Source: Bifidobacterium saimiriisciurei (GTDB taxonomy: Bacteria > Actinomycetota > Actinomycetes > Actinomycetales > Bifidobacteriaceae). From it: a stretch of 64,000 bases of DNA. Below, piece after piece: positions 26,127 through 36,487 of this stretch (the first letter of the stretch is position 1; every line of letters begins with the position of its first letter). The translations under genes and the position numbers were made by a program. Under the pieces are notes generated by a model, which ran no database searches, was not told the DNA's origin, and worked only from the letters and a program-made list of their open reading frames with translations. The stretch is from positions 21,802-85,801 of the forward strand of contig NZ_WHZU01000015.1 of NCBI RefSeq assembly GCF_010667655.1. The letters run 5' to 3'.

Positions 26127-26200
26127 GGTCGAATCGGGTCGGTCGGGTCGAATCGGGTCGGACCGAGCTGGGCTGAACCGGACCGAATCAGGTCGACCAC
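26127..26200 (+). repeat. Short GAATCGGGTCGG-type repeats
   Basis: TCGAATCGGGTCGG occurs at about 26129 and again about 20 bp later, with degenerate copies (ACCGAATCAGGTCG) to 26196. This looks like local slippage at the tail of array E. No gene is present between 26098 and 26543. Confidence 0.6.
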
Positions 26201-26254
26201 GTCGGGGGAATCGGGGGATTGAGGGCCCCGTGCGTCGGGGATGCGGTGGTAAAT

Positions 26255-26290
26255 AGTGAGCGCGCACATTAAACTTGTTAGTGCTCACAT
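26255..26290 (+). promoter_or_regulatory. Two LacI-type operators before the dual-GH43 gene
   Basis: AGTGAGCGCGCACATT (26255-26270) and CTTGTTAGTGCTCACAT (26274-26290) flank a -10-like TAAACT. The first matches the sites at 12994 and 41856, the second the orphan site at 20795. They lie about 255 bp upstream of the TTG start. Confidence 0.65.
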
Positions 26291-26432
26291 CGTCGGTGCG
26301 GGCGATTGCCGTGCGCAAAGAAAAACGAAGTCGTTCGCAACGCAGGCAATCGTAGGCCTCGCCGGTCTGGGTGCAACTATTAACAACGAAGTATTGGCAA
26401 TTGATTTGACTGACCGTGAGGAGCCGGTTCCC

Positions 26433-26488
26433 TATCGTTTCGATAACGACGACCCGTCGTTTGATAACGAAATCATAACGAAACGATA
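26433..26488 (+). other. Leader inverted repeat
   Basis: TATCGTTTCG (26433-26442) pairs with CGAAACGATA (26479-26488). Between them are more CGATAACGACG and CGTTTGATAACG elements that can also pair. The structure lies in the predicted leader, 55 bp before the start codon, so an RNA-level control or a second operator is possible. Confidence 0.45.
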
Positions 26489-26543
26489 ACAATCAGGTGG
26501 TTGGTCGACGTCGAAGCCATACTTCCAGGAGGAAGGATTCTCG

Positions 26544-29500
26544 TTGAGGAGAGCCAGACAACTCGCGGCATGGATCGCCGCGATATCGACGCTGGGCGTG
26601 GGGCTTACCCTGCCGCCCGTCGCGTCGGCGGCGGAGAGCGACCCGTCATCATCCGTAATCAGCACGACCGATGCCATCGCGACGGCGAACACCACCAAGG
26701 CCGCCGCCGACCCGATCGCCAGCTTCGATTTCAACGCCGACCCGACCGACGGCGCATTCGTCAGCACTGATGCCGACAAGGCCAAGGCCGCCGTCAACGG
26801 CACGGCGACCCTGGTCGACCGGACCGACGCCGCCGCCAACGGCAAGGCCGCCCAGCTCGGCCAGAACTTCTGGATGAACGTGACCAAGTCCGACGGCAGC
26901 CCGCTGCTCGCCGGCCTGAAGAACGTCACCATCTCCTACGATTCCAAGGCCGCGGCCGCCGGCGGGCAGTGGACCGTCTTCGCCGCGCCGAACGCGAACG
27001 CCGTCAACGGCAACGCGCCTACCTACCTCGGCGTGCTCGACCGCACCGACAAGACCCGCGTCGAACGCTACCTCAACGGCCGCAGCTCCGACGAGGCCAC
27101 CATCGACCGGAACGCCGGCACCGCCGACGCCTGGAAGCACGTCGACCTCGTGATCTCCGGCACGACCGCGAAACTCTACGTCGACAAGAAATTCGTCGCG
27201 AGCAACGTGAACGGCAAGGAGCTCACCGAGATCCTCGGCGGATCCGGCGGCGTGCTGCAGATCGGCAAGGGCAACTGGGGCAACGGCGAATACTTCACCG
27301 GACTCATCGACAACCTCAACATCTACGGCAGCGCGCTTTCCGCCACCGACCTCGGCGTCGCGGTGCCGACCAAGCTGCACATCGACGGCAACGGCGTGGC
27401 CGACGACGGCACGTTGAGCCTGAAGGAAGGCTCCAGCACCGCGCTGAGCACGGCCGTCGAACCGAGCAGCGCCGATCCCGCAGTGATGTGGGAATCCGAC
27501 AACCCCGCCGTGGCAACGGTTTCCGCCACCGGCAAGGTGACCGCCAAGAAGGCAGGAACCGCCACCATCACCGCCACCTCCGAGGCCGCACCGACCGTGA
27601 AGGCCACGCTCAAGGTGACCGTCGAAACCGTGAAGGACGATGACGCCTACGGCTACGTGATGGTCCACTTCATGGAGAACAGCAAGGGCTACTCCGAGAA
27701 GATCTACCTCGACATCACCCGCGGCAACGACCCCACCCAGTGGGACCAGCTCAACGGCGGCGAACCGATCCTCGCCAGCAACGAGTCGACCACCGGCGTG
27801 CGTGACCCGTTCATCGCCTACAACCCCGAGTCGAAGACCTACTACATCCTCGCCACCGACCTTCGTGTGTTCGGCGGCGACAACGCCGGCTGGGGAACCT
27901 GGTCCACGAACTACAGCACCAAGCTGCACGTGTGGGAGTCCAAGGACCTCATCCACTTCAACGACATGACGGAGCTGGAGACCTCCACCGCCGACAAGTA
28001 CACCGACAAGCCCGCCAAGACCCAGACGCTCACCGATTCCGTGACCGGCAAGACCATCTCCGAGATCGGCATGGCCTGGGCCCCCGAGGCCACGTGGGTG
28101 CCGAACTTCTACGACCTCAACGACGACGGCGTCGCCAACGGTTCCGACGCGAACAATCCCGCCGACCGGAAGGGCGGCGCGTTCGTGATGTACTGGTCGA
28201 CGTCCGCCAAATACGACGGTGAGAACAACCAGCCCGGCAAGAAGGTGACCCACGTACTGTGGGCCGCCACGAAGGACTTCACCAACAAGACCTACATGTT
28301 CGGCGGCGTGTTCGTGCCCAACAGCAAGTACCGCCCGGGCAACACCATCGACACCACCATGCTGCAGCGCACCGTGACCGACGCCAACGGCAAGGAGCAC
28401 CTGCGCTCCTACCGCGCGAGCGGCTCCGGCACCATCTTCATGGAGTACACCGACCGTGCCGACTGGTGGCGCGCCAACGACAAGGGCCAGTACGCCACCG
28501 ACCCGGCCAACGGCTGGGTGTTGCGTCAGAACAACGTGGGCCACAGCCTCGGCAGCAACCAGGAGGGAGCCAACGGCTTCAAGGTCAACGGCCAGAACAA
28601 GTGGTACATGTTCGTCGACAACTATGGGTCCGTCGCCTCCGGCGCCCGCTACGGCTACAACCTGCTGGAATCCGACGACCTCGACGCCGCCGACGGCAAC
28701 GTGTGGACGCCCGTCGGCAACGACGGATTCGTCCTCACCGCCAACACCAAGCACGGCGGCGTGGTCTCGCTCACCAAGGCGCAGTACGACGCCATCCGCG
28801 CGGCCGACGCCAAGGCCGGCGACAACAAGGGCCTCGACGCCGGCGAAGTGAAGGTCAAGAAGAACGCCACCGCCGACGACGTGAAGGCCGCCCTGCCCGC
28901 CACCCAGAAGGTCACGCTCGCCAACGGCTACGGTACCGCCGAGCGCAACGTCACCTGGGACGTCTCCAAGGTCGACACCGCCAAGGACGGCACGACCACC
29001 GTCACCGGCACCGTCGACACCATCGGCGCGGCGAAGAACCACTGGAAGTGGACCAACGCCGCCGGCGACGCCAAGACCGATGAGGACGACCTCATCAACG
29101 AAGGAGCCAACGCCAACAACAGCTTCAAGCAGACCGGCGGCTTCACCGACAACGCCACCGCGCGGAAGAACCGTCCGCTGTACAGTTCCACCGCCATCAC
29201 CGTCACCGCCAAGGTCACCGTCGGCACCGGCGAAACCACGCCGGCCGACCCCGACCTGCTCGCCGACTTCACGTTCGAGAACAGCGGCGCCACGTTCGAC
29301 GGCGGCAACGCCACCGGCGAGACCAAAGGCACTGCCACGCTCGCCGACTCCAAGGACGGCAACGGCAAGGCCGCGAAGCTCAGCAAGGACTTCTGGCTGA
29401 ACGTCACCGCCAAGGACGGCACCCCGCTGCTCAGGAACCACGACGACGTCACCATCTCCTACGACGTCAGGCCCGACGCCAGCGGCAACACCGGCTGGAC

Positions 29501-32456
29501 GTTCTTCGCCGCCTCCAACGCCACCACGCAGGAGTACGGCAAGGAGCACTACGTCGGCGTGCTCGACAAGACCACCGGCGTCACCGTCGAACGCTACGGC
29601 AACGCCGGCGGCACGCGTGACTCCTCCGGCAACGTCTCCTACACCAAGACGAACACCGGCTGGAAGCACGTCGACATCGTCGTCTCCGGCAAGACCGCCA
29701 AGCTGTACGTCGACAAGAAGCTCGTCGCCGTGAACACCACCGGCAAGACCCTCACCGACATCCTCGGCGAATCCGGCGGCATCCTGCAGATCGGCAAGGC
29801 CAACTGGGGCGGCGGGGAATACTTCTCCGGCCTCCTCGACAACCTCAAGATCTACGGCAAGGCCCTGAGCGACACCGACCTCGGCGTCGAATCCGCGAAG
29901 ACCGACTACGCCGCCGCGCTCGCCATCCCGGCGAAGATCACCGGCGACCTGCCGTCCACCGTGCTCGGCAAGAAGGTCACGTGGGCCGCGGCCGGCGACG
30001 GCGCGAAGCTCGTCGCCGCCGACGGCAAGGTCACGCAGCCGAAGGCCGGCGAGAAGGGCGTAAGCGTCAAGCTCACCGCCACCATCGACGGCGTCGCCAC
30101 GCCGGTCACGGCCGACGCCACGATCCTCGACAACGGCGGCGCCATCGCCTCCTACATCAAGGACGTCGACCGCAGCGACCAGAACGGCGCCAAGTACGAT
30201 CCGCTCGCCTACAACGACGACCGCCGCGCCGACTCGCTGTACGTGGCCGCCAAGGCCGCCGGCTCCGAAAAGTGGGAGACGCTGAACCGTTCGCAGTCGA
30301 TCCTGTCGGTCAAGTGGGACGGCTCGCAGTCCGCGAAGCCCAACGCGCAGATGGGTTCGCCGACGTTCTTCCGCAATGCCGACGGCAGGCTCGGCGTCGT
30401 CTCGTCGCAGAACAACGCCACCGGCGCCATCTACGTGTGGGACGTCAAGGCCGACGGCGCGACGTTCGCCAACGAACGCGCCATCACCATCTCCGATTCG
30501 TCAATCGTCACGAACCCGCGCATCGTCTACGATGCCGTCGCCAAGGGCTACAAGGTCTTCTGGACCGACGGCCTCTCCGGCGAAGGCCGCGTGGCCACGT
30601 TGAGCGGCCTGACGAAGGACGCCAAGGCCGGGGAGACGCTCAAGGCGGACGCCGTCACGATGGGCGTCGGCACGGTCACGGCCGGTCTGCCGGCATGGGC
30701 CGGCAGCGGCCAGACCAGCGCCTTCGCGATGTCGAAGTCCGAATACGACACGTTCACCAAGAACTACGTCGACCTGCAGAACAACGGCAGGAAGGACATC
30801 GCCGACGTCACGAAGGCCGTCAGCGGCAAGCAGGCCACGATGACGTACAACGACGGCTCCGAAAAGACGTTCAACGTCACGTGGAACGCCGACGACCTGG
30901 CCAAGATCGACACGAAGAAGGGCGGCACGTACGAGGTCAAGGGCACGGTCGACCAGACCGCCGAGGCCATGTATAACGACGCCCGCGCCGATCCCGACAT
31001 CTTCTACAACGAGGACGACGGATACTACTACCTGACCGGATCCACCTACGAGGTCAAGTCCACCGACAAGACCAACAACCAGAAGGACAGCTATCGCTCC
31101 ATCGGACTCAAGCGTGCCAAGACCATCAACGGGCTGAAGGACGCCAAGGAGACCATCATCATCAAGCCGGAGAACGGAACGCCCGGTCATATGGACCAGT
31201 ATCCGAACTCGTTCTACGGCTGGAGCGCGTTCATCTGGGCGCAGGAGTTCCACAAGATCAACGGCAGGTGGTGGATCGTGGCCGGCTTCCACAAGGGGGC
31301 CTCGACCACGAACGGCGGCTGGTGCAACAACACCATCCTCATCCCGTACACCGGCGACGAACAGTCCATCAAGGACGGCGGCTTCCTCAAGGCCGAGAAC
31401 TGGGGCGAGCCGACCGTGCTCGAAGGCGCCGCGTTCGACGTGACGTACTTCGAACGCGAGGAGAACGGCAAGACCCAGGGCTACTGGCTGTTCCCGAAGA
31501 GCGCCGGCCTGTACCTCGCCAAGGCGAAGATGGGCGACAACGGCGAGGCCCCGCTCGTCGACGGCTCGCTCAAGCAGATCTACCAGGTCAGCCAGCAGTT
31601 CGAGTATGGCAAGTACGCCCCGACCCCCGGCGACAACACCGAAGGGTCGGACCAGGCGATCGTCGAGGCGCCGTTCATGTTCGGGCACGGCGACTACGTG
31701 TACATCGCGTACGCCGGCGCCACGGTGGACAAGTACTACAACACCAACGTGATGCGCGCCAAGGCCGACGCCGACCTGACCGATCCGGCCAGCTGGACGA
31801 CCGCCGCGTTCCCGTCGTTCGACACCAACGACACCTACACGGGTGCGTACGGCGCCGACGAGACGACGTACGAGCGCAAGCATGCCGGCCCCGGCCACAT
31901 CTCGCTCGTGCACGACGATGCCAACAACATCGTCATGGCCTACCACGCGCGCCCGTACCCGGAGATCCACTCCGGCAACGCGGCCGGCGGCCTGTTCGAC
32001 CAGGACCGCAACACGTGGATCAAGTCGGTGAACGTGCGCGCCAACGGCATGCTCGACATGTCGCTGACCAAGGACCAGGAGGTCGCGCCCGCCAACCGCA
32101 CCGTGACGGTGAAGGTGGTCGTGGAGGCCGCGGAGACCGAGCCGACCCCGGACCCCGAGCCCTCGGACAAGCCGAGCGATAAGCCGAGTGACAAGCCGAG
32201 CAGCGGCAACGACGGCACCACCAAGCCGAACGGTGGTAACGGCAGCACCGGCGCGAACGGTGCCAACGGCGCGAACGGCAACACCGCGAACGGTTCGGCG
32301 AACGGCAACGCCACCGCCAACGGCCAGCAGTCCGGCAAGAACGGTTCGCTGAGCAAGACCGGTGTGGCCGTGGGCGCAGTCGTCCTGGCCGTCGCCGCGC
32401 TCGCCGGCGTCGGTATCGCGCTCACCCTGCGCCGCCGCGGCGATCACGTCGCGTAG
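26544..32456 (+). CDS. Giant wall-anchored protein with two GH43 domains and two LamG domains
   Basis: The protein has 1970 residues. The start is TTG, with AGGAGG 10 bp upstream. Order: signal peptide (about 1-34), LamG (about 60-265), Big_2 (about 275-365), GH43-1 (about 370-760), Ig-like, LamG (about 900-1130), an Ig-like and degenerate propeller-like region (about 1190-1380), Big_4-like (about 1400-1470), GH43-2 (about 1475-1860), Pro/Ser and Gly/Asn linkers, LSKTG, helix, RRRGDHVA. GH43-1 has Asp421 (GVRDPFI), Asp603 (TIDTTML) and probably Glu674 in QEGANG. GH43-2 has Asp1483 (RADPDIF), Asp1632 (FDVTYF) and Glu1708 (VEAPFMF). The two domains probably cut different arabinofuranosyl linkages. 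It heads a run with the next two genes. Confidence 0.87.
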   Translation: MRRARQLAAWIAAISTLGVGLTLPPVASAAESDPSSSVISTTDAIATANTTKAAADPIASFDFNADPTDGAFVSTDADKAKAAVNGTATLVDRTDAAANGKAAQLGQNFWMNVTKSDGSPLLAGLKNVTISYDSKAAAAGGQWTVFAAPNANAVNGNAPTYLGVLDRTDKTRVERYLNGRSSDEATIDRNAGTADAWKHVDLVISGTTAKLYVDKKFVASNVNGKELTEILGGSGGVLQIGKGNWGNGEYFTGLIDNLNIYGSALSATDLGVAVPTKLHIDGNGVADDGTLSLKEGSSTALSTAVEPSSADPAVMWESDNPAVATVSATGKVTAKKAGTATITATSEAAPTVKATLKVTVETVKDDDAYGYVMVHFMENSKGYSEKIYLDITRGNDPTQWDQLNGGEPILASNESTTGVRDPFIAYNPESKTYYILATDLRVFGGDNAGWGTWSTNYSTKLHVWESKDLIHFNDMTELETSTADKYTDKPAKTQTLTDSVTGKTISEIGMAWAPEATWVPNFYDLNDDGVANGSDANNPADRKGGAFVMYWSTSAKYDGENNQPGKKVTHVLWAATKDFTNKTYMFGGVFVPNSKYRPGNTIDTTMLQRTVTDANGKEHLRSYRASGSGTIFMEYTDRADWWRANDKGQYATDPANGWVLRQNNVGHSLGSNQEGANGFKVNGQNKWYMFVDNYGSVASGARYGYNLLESDDLDAADGNVWTPVGNDGFVLTANTKHGGVVSLTKAQYDAIRAADAKAGDNKGLDAGEVKVKKNATADDVKAALPATQKVTLANGYGTAERNVTWDVSKVDTAKDGTTTVTGTVDTIGAAKNHWKWTNAAGDAKTDEDDLINEGANANNSFKQTGGFTDNATARKNRPLYSSTAITVTAKVTVGTGETTPADPDLLADFTFENSGATFDGGNATGETKGTATLADSKDGNGKAAKLSKDFWLNVTAKDGTPLLRNHDDVTISYDVRPDASGNTGWTFFAASNATTQEYGKEHYVGVLDKTTGVTVERYGNAGGTRDSSGNVSYTKTNTGWKHVDIVVSGKTAKLYVDKKLVAVNTTGKTLTDILGESGGILQIGKANWGGGEYFSGLLDNLKIYGKALSDTDLGVESAKTDYAAALAIPAKITGDLPSTVLGKKVTWAAAGDGAKLVAADGKVTQPKAGEKGVSVKLTATIDGVATPVTADATILDNGGAIASYIKDVDRSDQNGAKYDPLAYNDDRRADSLYVAAKAAGSEKWETLNRSQSILSVKWDGSQSAKPNAQMGSPTFFRNADGRLGVVSSQNNATGAIYVWDVKADGATFANERAITISDSSIVTNPRIVYDAVAKGYKVFWTDGLSGEGRVATLSGLTKDAKAGETLKADAVTMGVGTVTAGLPAWAGSGQTSAFAMSKSEYDTFTKNYVDLQNNGRKDIADVTKAVSGKQATMTYNDGSEKTFNVTWNADDLAKIDTKKGGTYEVKGTVDQTAEAMYNDARADPDIFYNEDDGYYYLTGSTYEVKSTDKTNNQKDSYRSIGLKRAKTINGLKDAKETIIIKPENGTPGHMDQYPNSFYGWSAFIWAQEFHKINGRWWIVAGFHKGASTTNGGWCNNTILIPYTGDEQSIKDGGFLKAENWGEPTVLEGAAFDVTYFEREENGKTQGYWLFPKSAGLYLAKAKMGDNGEAPLVDGSLKQIYQVSQQFEYGKYAPTPGDNTEGSDQAIVEAPFMFGHGDYVYIAYAGATVDKYYNTNVMRAKADADLTDPASWTTAAFPSFDTNDTYTGAYGADETTYERKHAGPGHISLVHDDANNIVMAYHARPYPEIHSGNAAGGLFDQDRNTWIKSVNVRANGMLDMSLTKDQEVAPANRTVTVKVVVEAAETEPTPDPEPSDKPSDKPSDKPSSGNDGTTKPNGGNGSTGANGANGANGNTANGSANGNATANGQQSGKNGSLSKTGVAVGAVVLAVAALAGVGIALTLRRRGDHVA

Positions 32457-32472
32457 GCGACGCGTATGACCC

Positions 32473-32560
32473 GTCACATGGGACGGGCAGCTGTGTCACA
32501 TGGGCCGATGCCCGTCACACGGGGCATCAGTCCCACGTGGCACAGTCCGTCCCATGTGAC
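32473..32560 (+). terminator. Three-tier nested hairpin after the dual-GH43 gene
   Basis: Outer arms of 14 bp (32473-32486 with 32547-32560, GTCACATGGGACGG) are perfect. Middle arms (32491-32504 with 32532-32545) have two mismatches. Inner arms (32507-32513 with 32522-32528) are 7 bp. GTCACATGGGA-like words occur four times in alternating orientation. There is no T-run, so the role as a terminator is uncertain. Confidence 0.6.
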
Positions 32561-32636
32561 GCAACCCGACCCCAATCCACATACGTCAATCCATAACTGA
32601 ACAAATCACCTCACCCATATCGATCAGAGGAGGATC

Positions 32637-35600
32637 ATGGGGAACTGGAAGAAAGTGGTGGCGGCAATAGCGGCGCTGCCCATGGCATTCGCGGGACTGG
32701 CAATCGGCGCCGGTACCGCGGCGGCGGCCGACGCCACGGCGCCCGCGCCCGTCGCAAGCTATCCGCTGACGGCCAACGTCAACGACGTCAGCGGCAACAA
32801 TCTCAACGGCACCGCGCAAAGCGGCGTGACGTTCAGCGCCACCGACGGCGCGACGCTCGCCGGCGGCAAGGCCACGGCGGCCGGCACCGACGCTATCACG
32901 CTGCCGAACGACATCGGCGCGAAGGCCAAGGCATCCAACGCCGTCACCATCTCCGCATGGATCAAGAACGGCACCACCAGGACCAACACCGCCGCGCTCT
33001 ACCTCGGCGAGCAGCCCGCCGGCAACAACATGCCGACGCATTACTGGCTGCTCAACCCGAGCAATCCGAGCGGCAACTACAAGTCCGTCATCACCAACGG
33101 CACGAACGCCAACGCCCCGTACAACACCGAGGTCGGCGGCTCGAGCACGTCCACGGCCGATGTGACCGGCAAGTGGGCCAACTACACCACGGTGATCTCC
33201 GCCACGTCCATCACCAGCTACCTCAATGGCAGGCAGATCCAGACCACAGCGCGCTCGCAGAGCCTGGCCGACTGGACCGGCGACATCAACGCCTACATCG
33301 GCCGCTCGAACTACACGGGCGACAAGACGTGGGGCGGTTCCGTGCAGGACCTGCGCTTCTACGATTCCGCGTTGAGCGCCGATCAGGTGGCCGCCGTGTT
33401 CGCCGACGCGCAGACCGACGCCGCCAGGCAGGCCGTCGCCGAAGCCGCGGCCGGCGCGCTCGACCTCGGCATCAAGGGCAATGTAACGTCCGATATCACG
33501 CTGCCGACGACCGGCCTGTACGGTGCGACCGTGACGTGGTCCTCCGACAACGAGGCTGTGATTTCGCCTGCCGGCAAGGTGACGCCGGCCGCCGCCGATA
33601 CGACGGTGAAGCTCACCGCCACCGTGACCGTAAACGGTGCGACCGCCACCAGAACGTTCGAGCTGACCGTGCCGGCGAAGATCGCCGACCCGCAGCAGGT
33701 CGCCGACAAACTGCTCGTCGACTACCAGCTGACGGCCGGCGCCAAACTCGCCACCAGCCTGTACGGCGCCACGATTTCGTGGAAGGCCGCCGGTAACGGC
33801 GCCAAGCTCGTCGCCGCCGATGGCACCGTGACCGGCGCCGACGGCGACAACGCCGTGACCGCCGATCTCACCGCCACCATCGCCCTCGACGGCAAGACCG
33901 CCACGAAGACGTTCAAGGGCCTGCACGTCATGCCGAAGAACGCGCAGACGCTCGCCTCCTACACGCGCGACCACTCCATCAACGGCGGCGCGCGCGTCGG
34001 CGACGCCCTGCACCTCGCGCTGAACGACGGCACGAAGTACACGGCGCTCAACACCAACTACGGCGTCGCGTTCGCCGAGGCGAAGATCGACGGGACCGCA
34101 ACCACCGAATCCACCACGATCCGCGGCCTCATCGACCCGTACCTGTTCCGGATGAAGGACGGCAAGTACGCGTACGTCGCCGCCTTCACCGACGTCAACG
34201 GCAATCGCGTGGACGGCGGCCAGATCGCCTTCTCCACGTCCAGCGACCTGATGGCATGGTCGGGCAAGCCGAACGAGGACGAGCGCGGCGACATGGTCAA
34301 GGTGACCGACGACACCACCGTGTTCGACGCCGGCACCATCGCCGCCGGATACGATGCCGCCGCCGATGACTACCGCATCTCGTGGCAGGTCAACGGCGTC
34401 GGCAAGTATGTGACGACCACGGACTTCAAGACGTTTTCCGCCGTGAAGACCGGCGTCGGATTCGCCCGCACGAAGGCCGACCTCGCCGGCGTGGCGAACG
34501 CCGTAAGCGCCAGCACGATGGCCGTGACCAAGGCGACCGCCGCCACGCTGACCGAGAAGCTCGGCCGCGTGCACAACACCGGCGTCGAGCAGCCGACCGC
34601 CATCACCGTGAAGAAGGGCTCCGACCCGGCCAAGCTCAAGGAGCAGATCTCCGGCGGCGTGGAGCAGAAGGACGGCACCCTCTCCAAGGGCAAGACGCTC
34701 AAGGCCGAATATTCCGACGGCTCCACGTTCGACTTCCGCGTGAACTGGAACGAGGACCAGCTCAAGAGCCTGAGCACCGACGAGGCCGGCGAGACGACCA
34801 TCGAAGGCACCGCCATCCAGCAGAACTACTCCGAGCAGTTCCCGATGATGAGCAACCGCGCCGACCCGAACATCGTGTACTACAAGGGCAAGTACTACGC
34901 CATGGGCACCTCCGACACCGGCGGCATGAAGACGCTGTTCATCCGCTCCTCCGACACGCTCGCCGGACTGAAGGACCAGAAGGCCGGCACCGCGACCGAA
35001 GGCGGCTACAAGGTCGAGGGCCAGGACGTCTACCTGTTCGGCGAGAACGACGGCCTCGGCCACAAGGGCTACCACTGGGCGCCGGAGCTGCATGTGATCG
35101 ACGGCAAGCTGTACTGCTTCTACGCCACCTACCCGACCGGCGGCGCCGGCGACGAGAACATCACCGCCTCGCCGAACTGGGCCGGCCCCTCCGCCTACGT
35201 GATGGAGCTCAAGGACGGCGGCGACCCCACCAGGACCGCCGACTGGATCGAGCATCGCGTGCAGGCCAAGGACGGCGGCGTGCTGTCGCCGCACGGCCTG
35301 TCCATCGACATGACCTACTTCGAGGTCGGCGACAAGGCGTACATCGCCTGGAGCCAGGGCGACCAGGTGCGCAAGGGTGCCAAGGCCAACGTCTCCATCG
35401 CCGAGGTCAGCAAGGACAAGCCGTGGCAGGCGCTCACCGAACCGCAGCGCATCATGCGCCCCGAATGGGGATGGGAGCTCGACGGCGTGAACGAAGGCCC
35501 GAACGTGCTCGTCTCCGGCGGCAAGGTCTACATGGTCTTCTCCGCGCAGCTCGTGACGCCGCAGTACGCCACCGGCATGCTGGTCGCGAACGTGGGCGAT

Positions 35601-36464
35601 GACCTGACCAAGGCGTCCAGCTGGACCAAGTCCAACTATCCGTGGCTGCACAACGGCACCTTCGCCGGGCAGTACGGCCTCGGCCATAACTCGTACTTCT
35701 CCGACCCCTACGGCGACGTGTACAACGTGTACCACGCCATGACCAACGGCAACAGCAACACCGCACGTCATGCCGGCGTCGTGCCCGTGCACTTCCGCGC
35801 CGACGGCACGCCGATCATCGACATGACCACCACCGAGGAGCTGCAGCGCGAGTACGCCGCCGCCAACTACGTGAAGCTCACCGTCAAGGTCGTCGACGAC
35901 ACCGTCTCCACCGACGCGACCCTCAAGTCGCTGAAGGTGGCCGGCTCCGACATCGACCTCGACAAGGCCGCGGCCGCCGACGGCGCCTCGCTCGAGGTCA
36001 CCGACCCGAGTGCGGTGAAGACGGACGACGTGGTCGCCGTGGCCAACGACGAGAACGCGTCCGCCAAGACGACGGTCGAGAACGGCAAGGTCACCGTCGT
36101 CGTGACCGCGCAGGACGGCACGACCACCAAGACCTACACCGTCAATCTGGTCAAGAAGTCCGAGCCCGCCCCGAACCCGGAGCCTTCGGATAAGCCCAGC
36201 GACAAGCCGGGCAGCGGCAACGACGGCAACACCAAGCCGAACGGCAACGGTTCGAACACCGGCAATCCGGGCAACACCGGCACGGACGGTACGCAGAACG
36301 GCGGCAACGCCGCCAACGGCCAGCAGTCCGCCGCCAAGGCCGACTCCGGCAAGCAGACCGGTTCGCTGGGCAAGACCGGCGTGGCCGTGGGTGCTGTGGC
36401 GCTTGTCGCCGTGGCGCTCGCCGGCGCGGGCGTGGTGCTGACGCTGCGTCGCCGCCGCGCGTAG
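32637..36464 (+). CDS. Wall-anchored GH43 protein with LamG domain and a degenerate propeller
   Basis: The protein has 1275 residues and starts MGNWKKVVAAIAALPMAFAG (signal peptide to about 34). Order: LamG (about 40-265), two Ig-like domains (about 270-430), a GH43-like propeller remnant (about 435-640) keeping LIDPYLF and VFDAGTI but with no EGP motif, an Ig-like domain (about 650-735), then the active GH43 (about 740-1075) with Asp743 (RADPNIV), Asp891 (SIDMTYF) and Glu953 (VNEGPNV). A cadherin-like or Ig domain and a Pro/Asn/Gly linker precede LGKTG, a helix and RRRRA. GAGGAGG precedes the ATG. It belongs to the same transcription run as 26544 and 36586, although stem-loops separate them. 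Confidence 0.87.
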   Translation: MGNWKKVVAAIAALPMAFAGLAIGAGTAAAADATAPAPVASYPLTANVNDVSGNNLNGTAQSGVTFSATDGATLAGGKATAAGTDAITLPNDIGAKAKASNAVTISAWIKNGTTRTNTAALYLGEQPAGNNMPTHYWLLNPSNPSGNYKSVITNGTNANAPYNTEVGGSSTSTADVTGKWANYTTVISATSITSYLNGRQIQTTARSQSLADWTGDINAYIGRSNYTGDKTWGGSVQDLRFYDSALSADQVAAVFADAQTDAARQAVAEAAAGALDLGIKGNVTSDITLPTTGLYGATVTWSSDNEAVISPAGKVTPAAADTTVKLTATVTVNGATATRTFELTVPAKIADPQQVADKLLVDYQLTAGAKLATSLYGATISWKAAGNGAKLVAADGTVTGADGDNAVTADLTATIALDGKTATKTFKGLHVMPKNAQTLASYTRDHSINGGARVGDALHLALNDGTKYTALNTNYGVAFAEAKIDGTATTESTTIRGLIDPYLFRMKDGKYAYVAAFTDVNGNRVDGGQIAFSTSSDLMAWSGKPNEDERGDMVKVTDDTTVFDAGTIAAGYDAAADDYRISWQVNGVGKYVTTTDFKTFSAVKTGVGFARTKADLAGVANAVSASTMAVTKATAATLTEKLGRVHNTGVEQPTAITVKKGSDPAKLKEQISGGVEQKDGTLSKGKTLKAEYSDGSTFDFRVNWNEDQLKSLSTDEAGETTIEGTAIQQNYSEQFPMMSNRADPNIVYYKGKYYAMGTSDTGGMKTLFIRSSDTLAGLKDQKAGTATEGGYKVEGQDVYLFGENDGLGHKGYHWAPELHVIDGKLYCFYATYPTGGAGDENITASPNWAGPSAYVMELKDGGDPTRTADWIEHRVQAKDGGVLSPHGLSIDMTYFEVGDKAYIAWSQGDQVRKGAKANVSIAEVSKDKPWQALTEPQRIMRPEWGWELDGVNEGPNVLVSGGKVYMVFSAQLVTPQYATGMLVANVGDDLTKASSWTKSNYPWLHNGTFAGQYGLGHNSYFSDPYGDVYNVYHAMTNGNSNTARHAGVVPVHFRADGTPIIDMTTTEELQREYAAANYVKLTVKVVDDTVSTDATLKSLKVAGSDIDLDKAAAADGASLEVTDPSAVKTDDVVAVANDENASAKTTVENGKVTVVVTAQDGTTTKTYTVNLVKKSEPAPNPEPSDKPSDKPGSGNDGNTKPNGNGSNTGNPGNTGTDGTQNGGNAANGQQSAAKADSGKQTGSLGKTGVAVGAVALVAVALAGAGVVLTLRRRRA

Positions 36465-36487
36465 CGCGAGCCGTCTCTTTCGGGTCG

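Noticed and set aside
25518..26492. Protein with repeated FTNxxI / HESSD-like peptides read from the palindrome arrays
   Set aside because: The 53-bp period is not a multiple of three, so the same words appear in all frames. There is no ribosome-binding site and composition follows the DNA repeat.
26432..26932. Minus-strand 166-codon frame over the leader of the dual-GH43 gene
   Set aside because: It overlaps the signal peptide and first LamG domain antisense, has no site and no recognisable domain.
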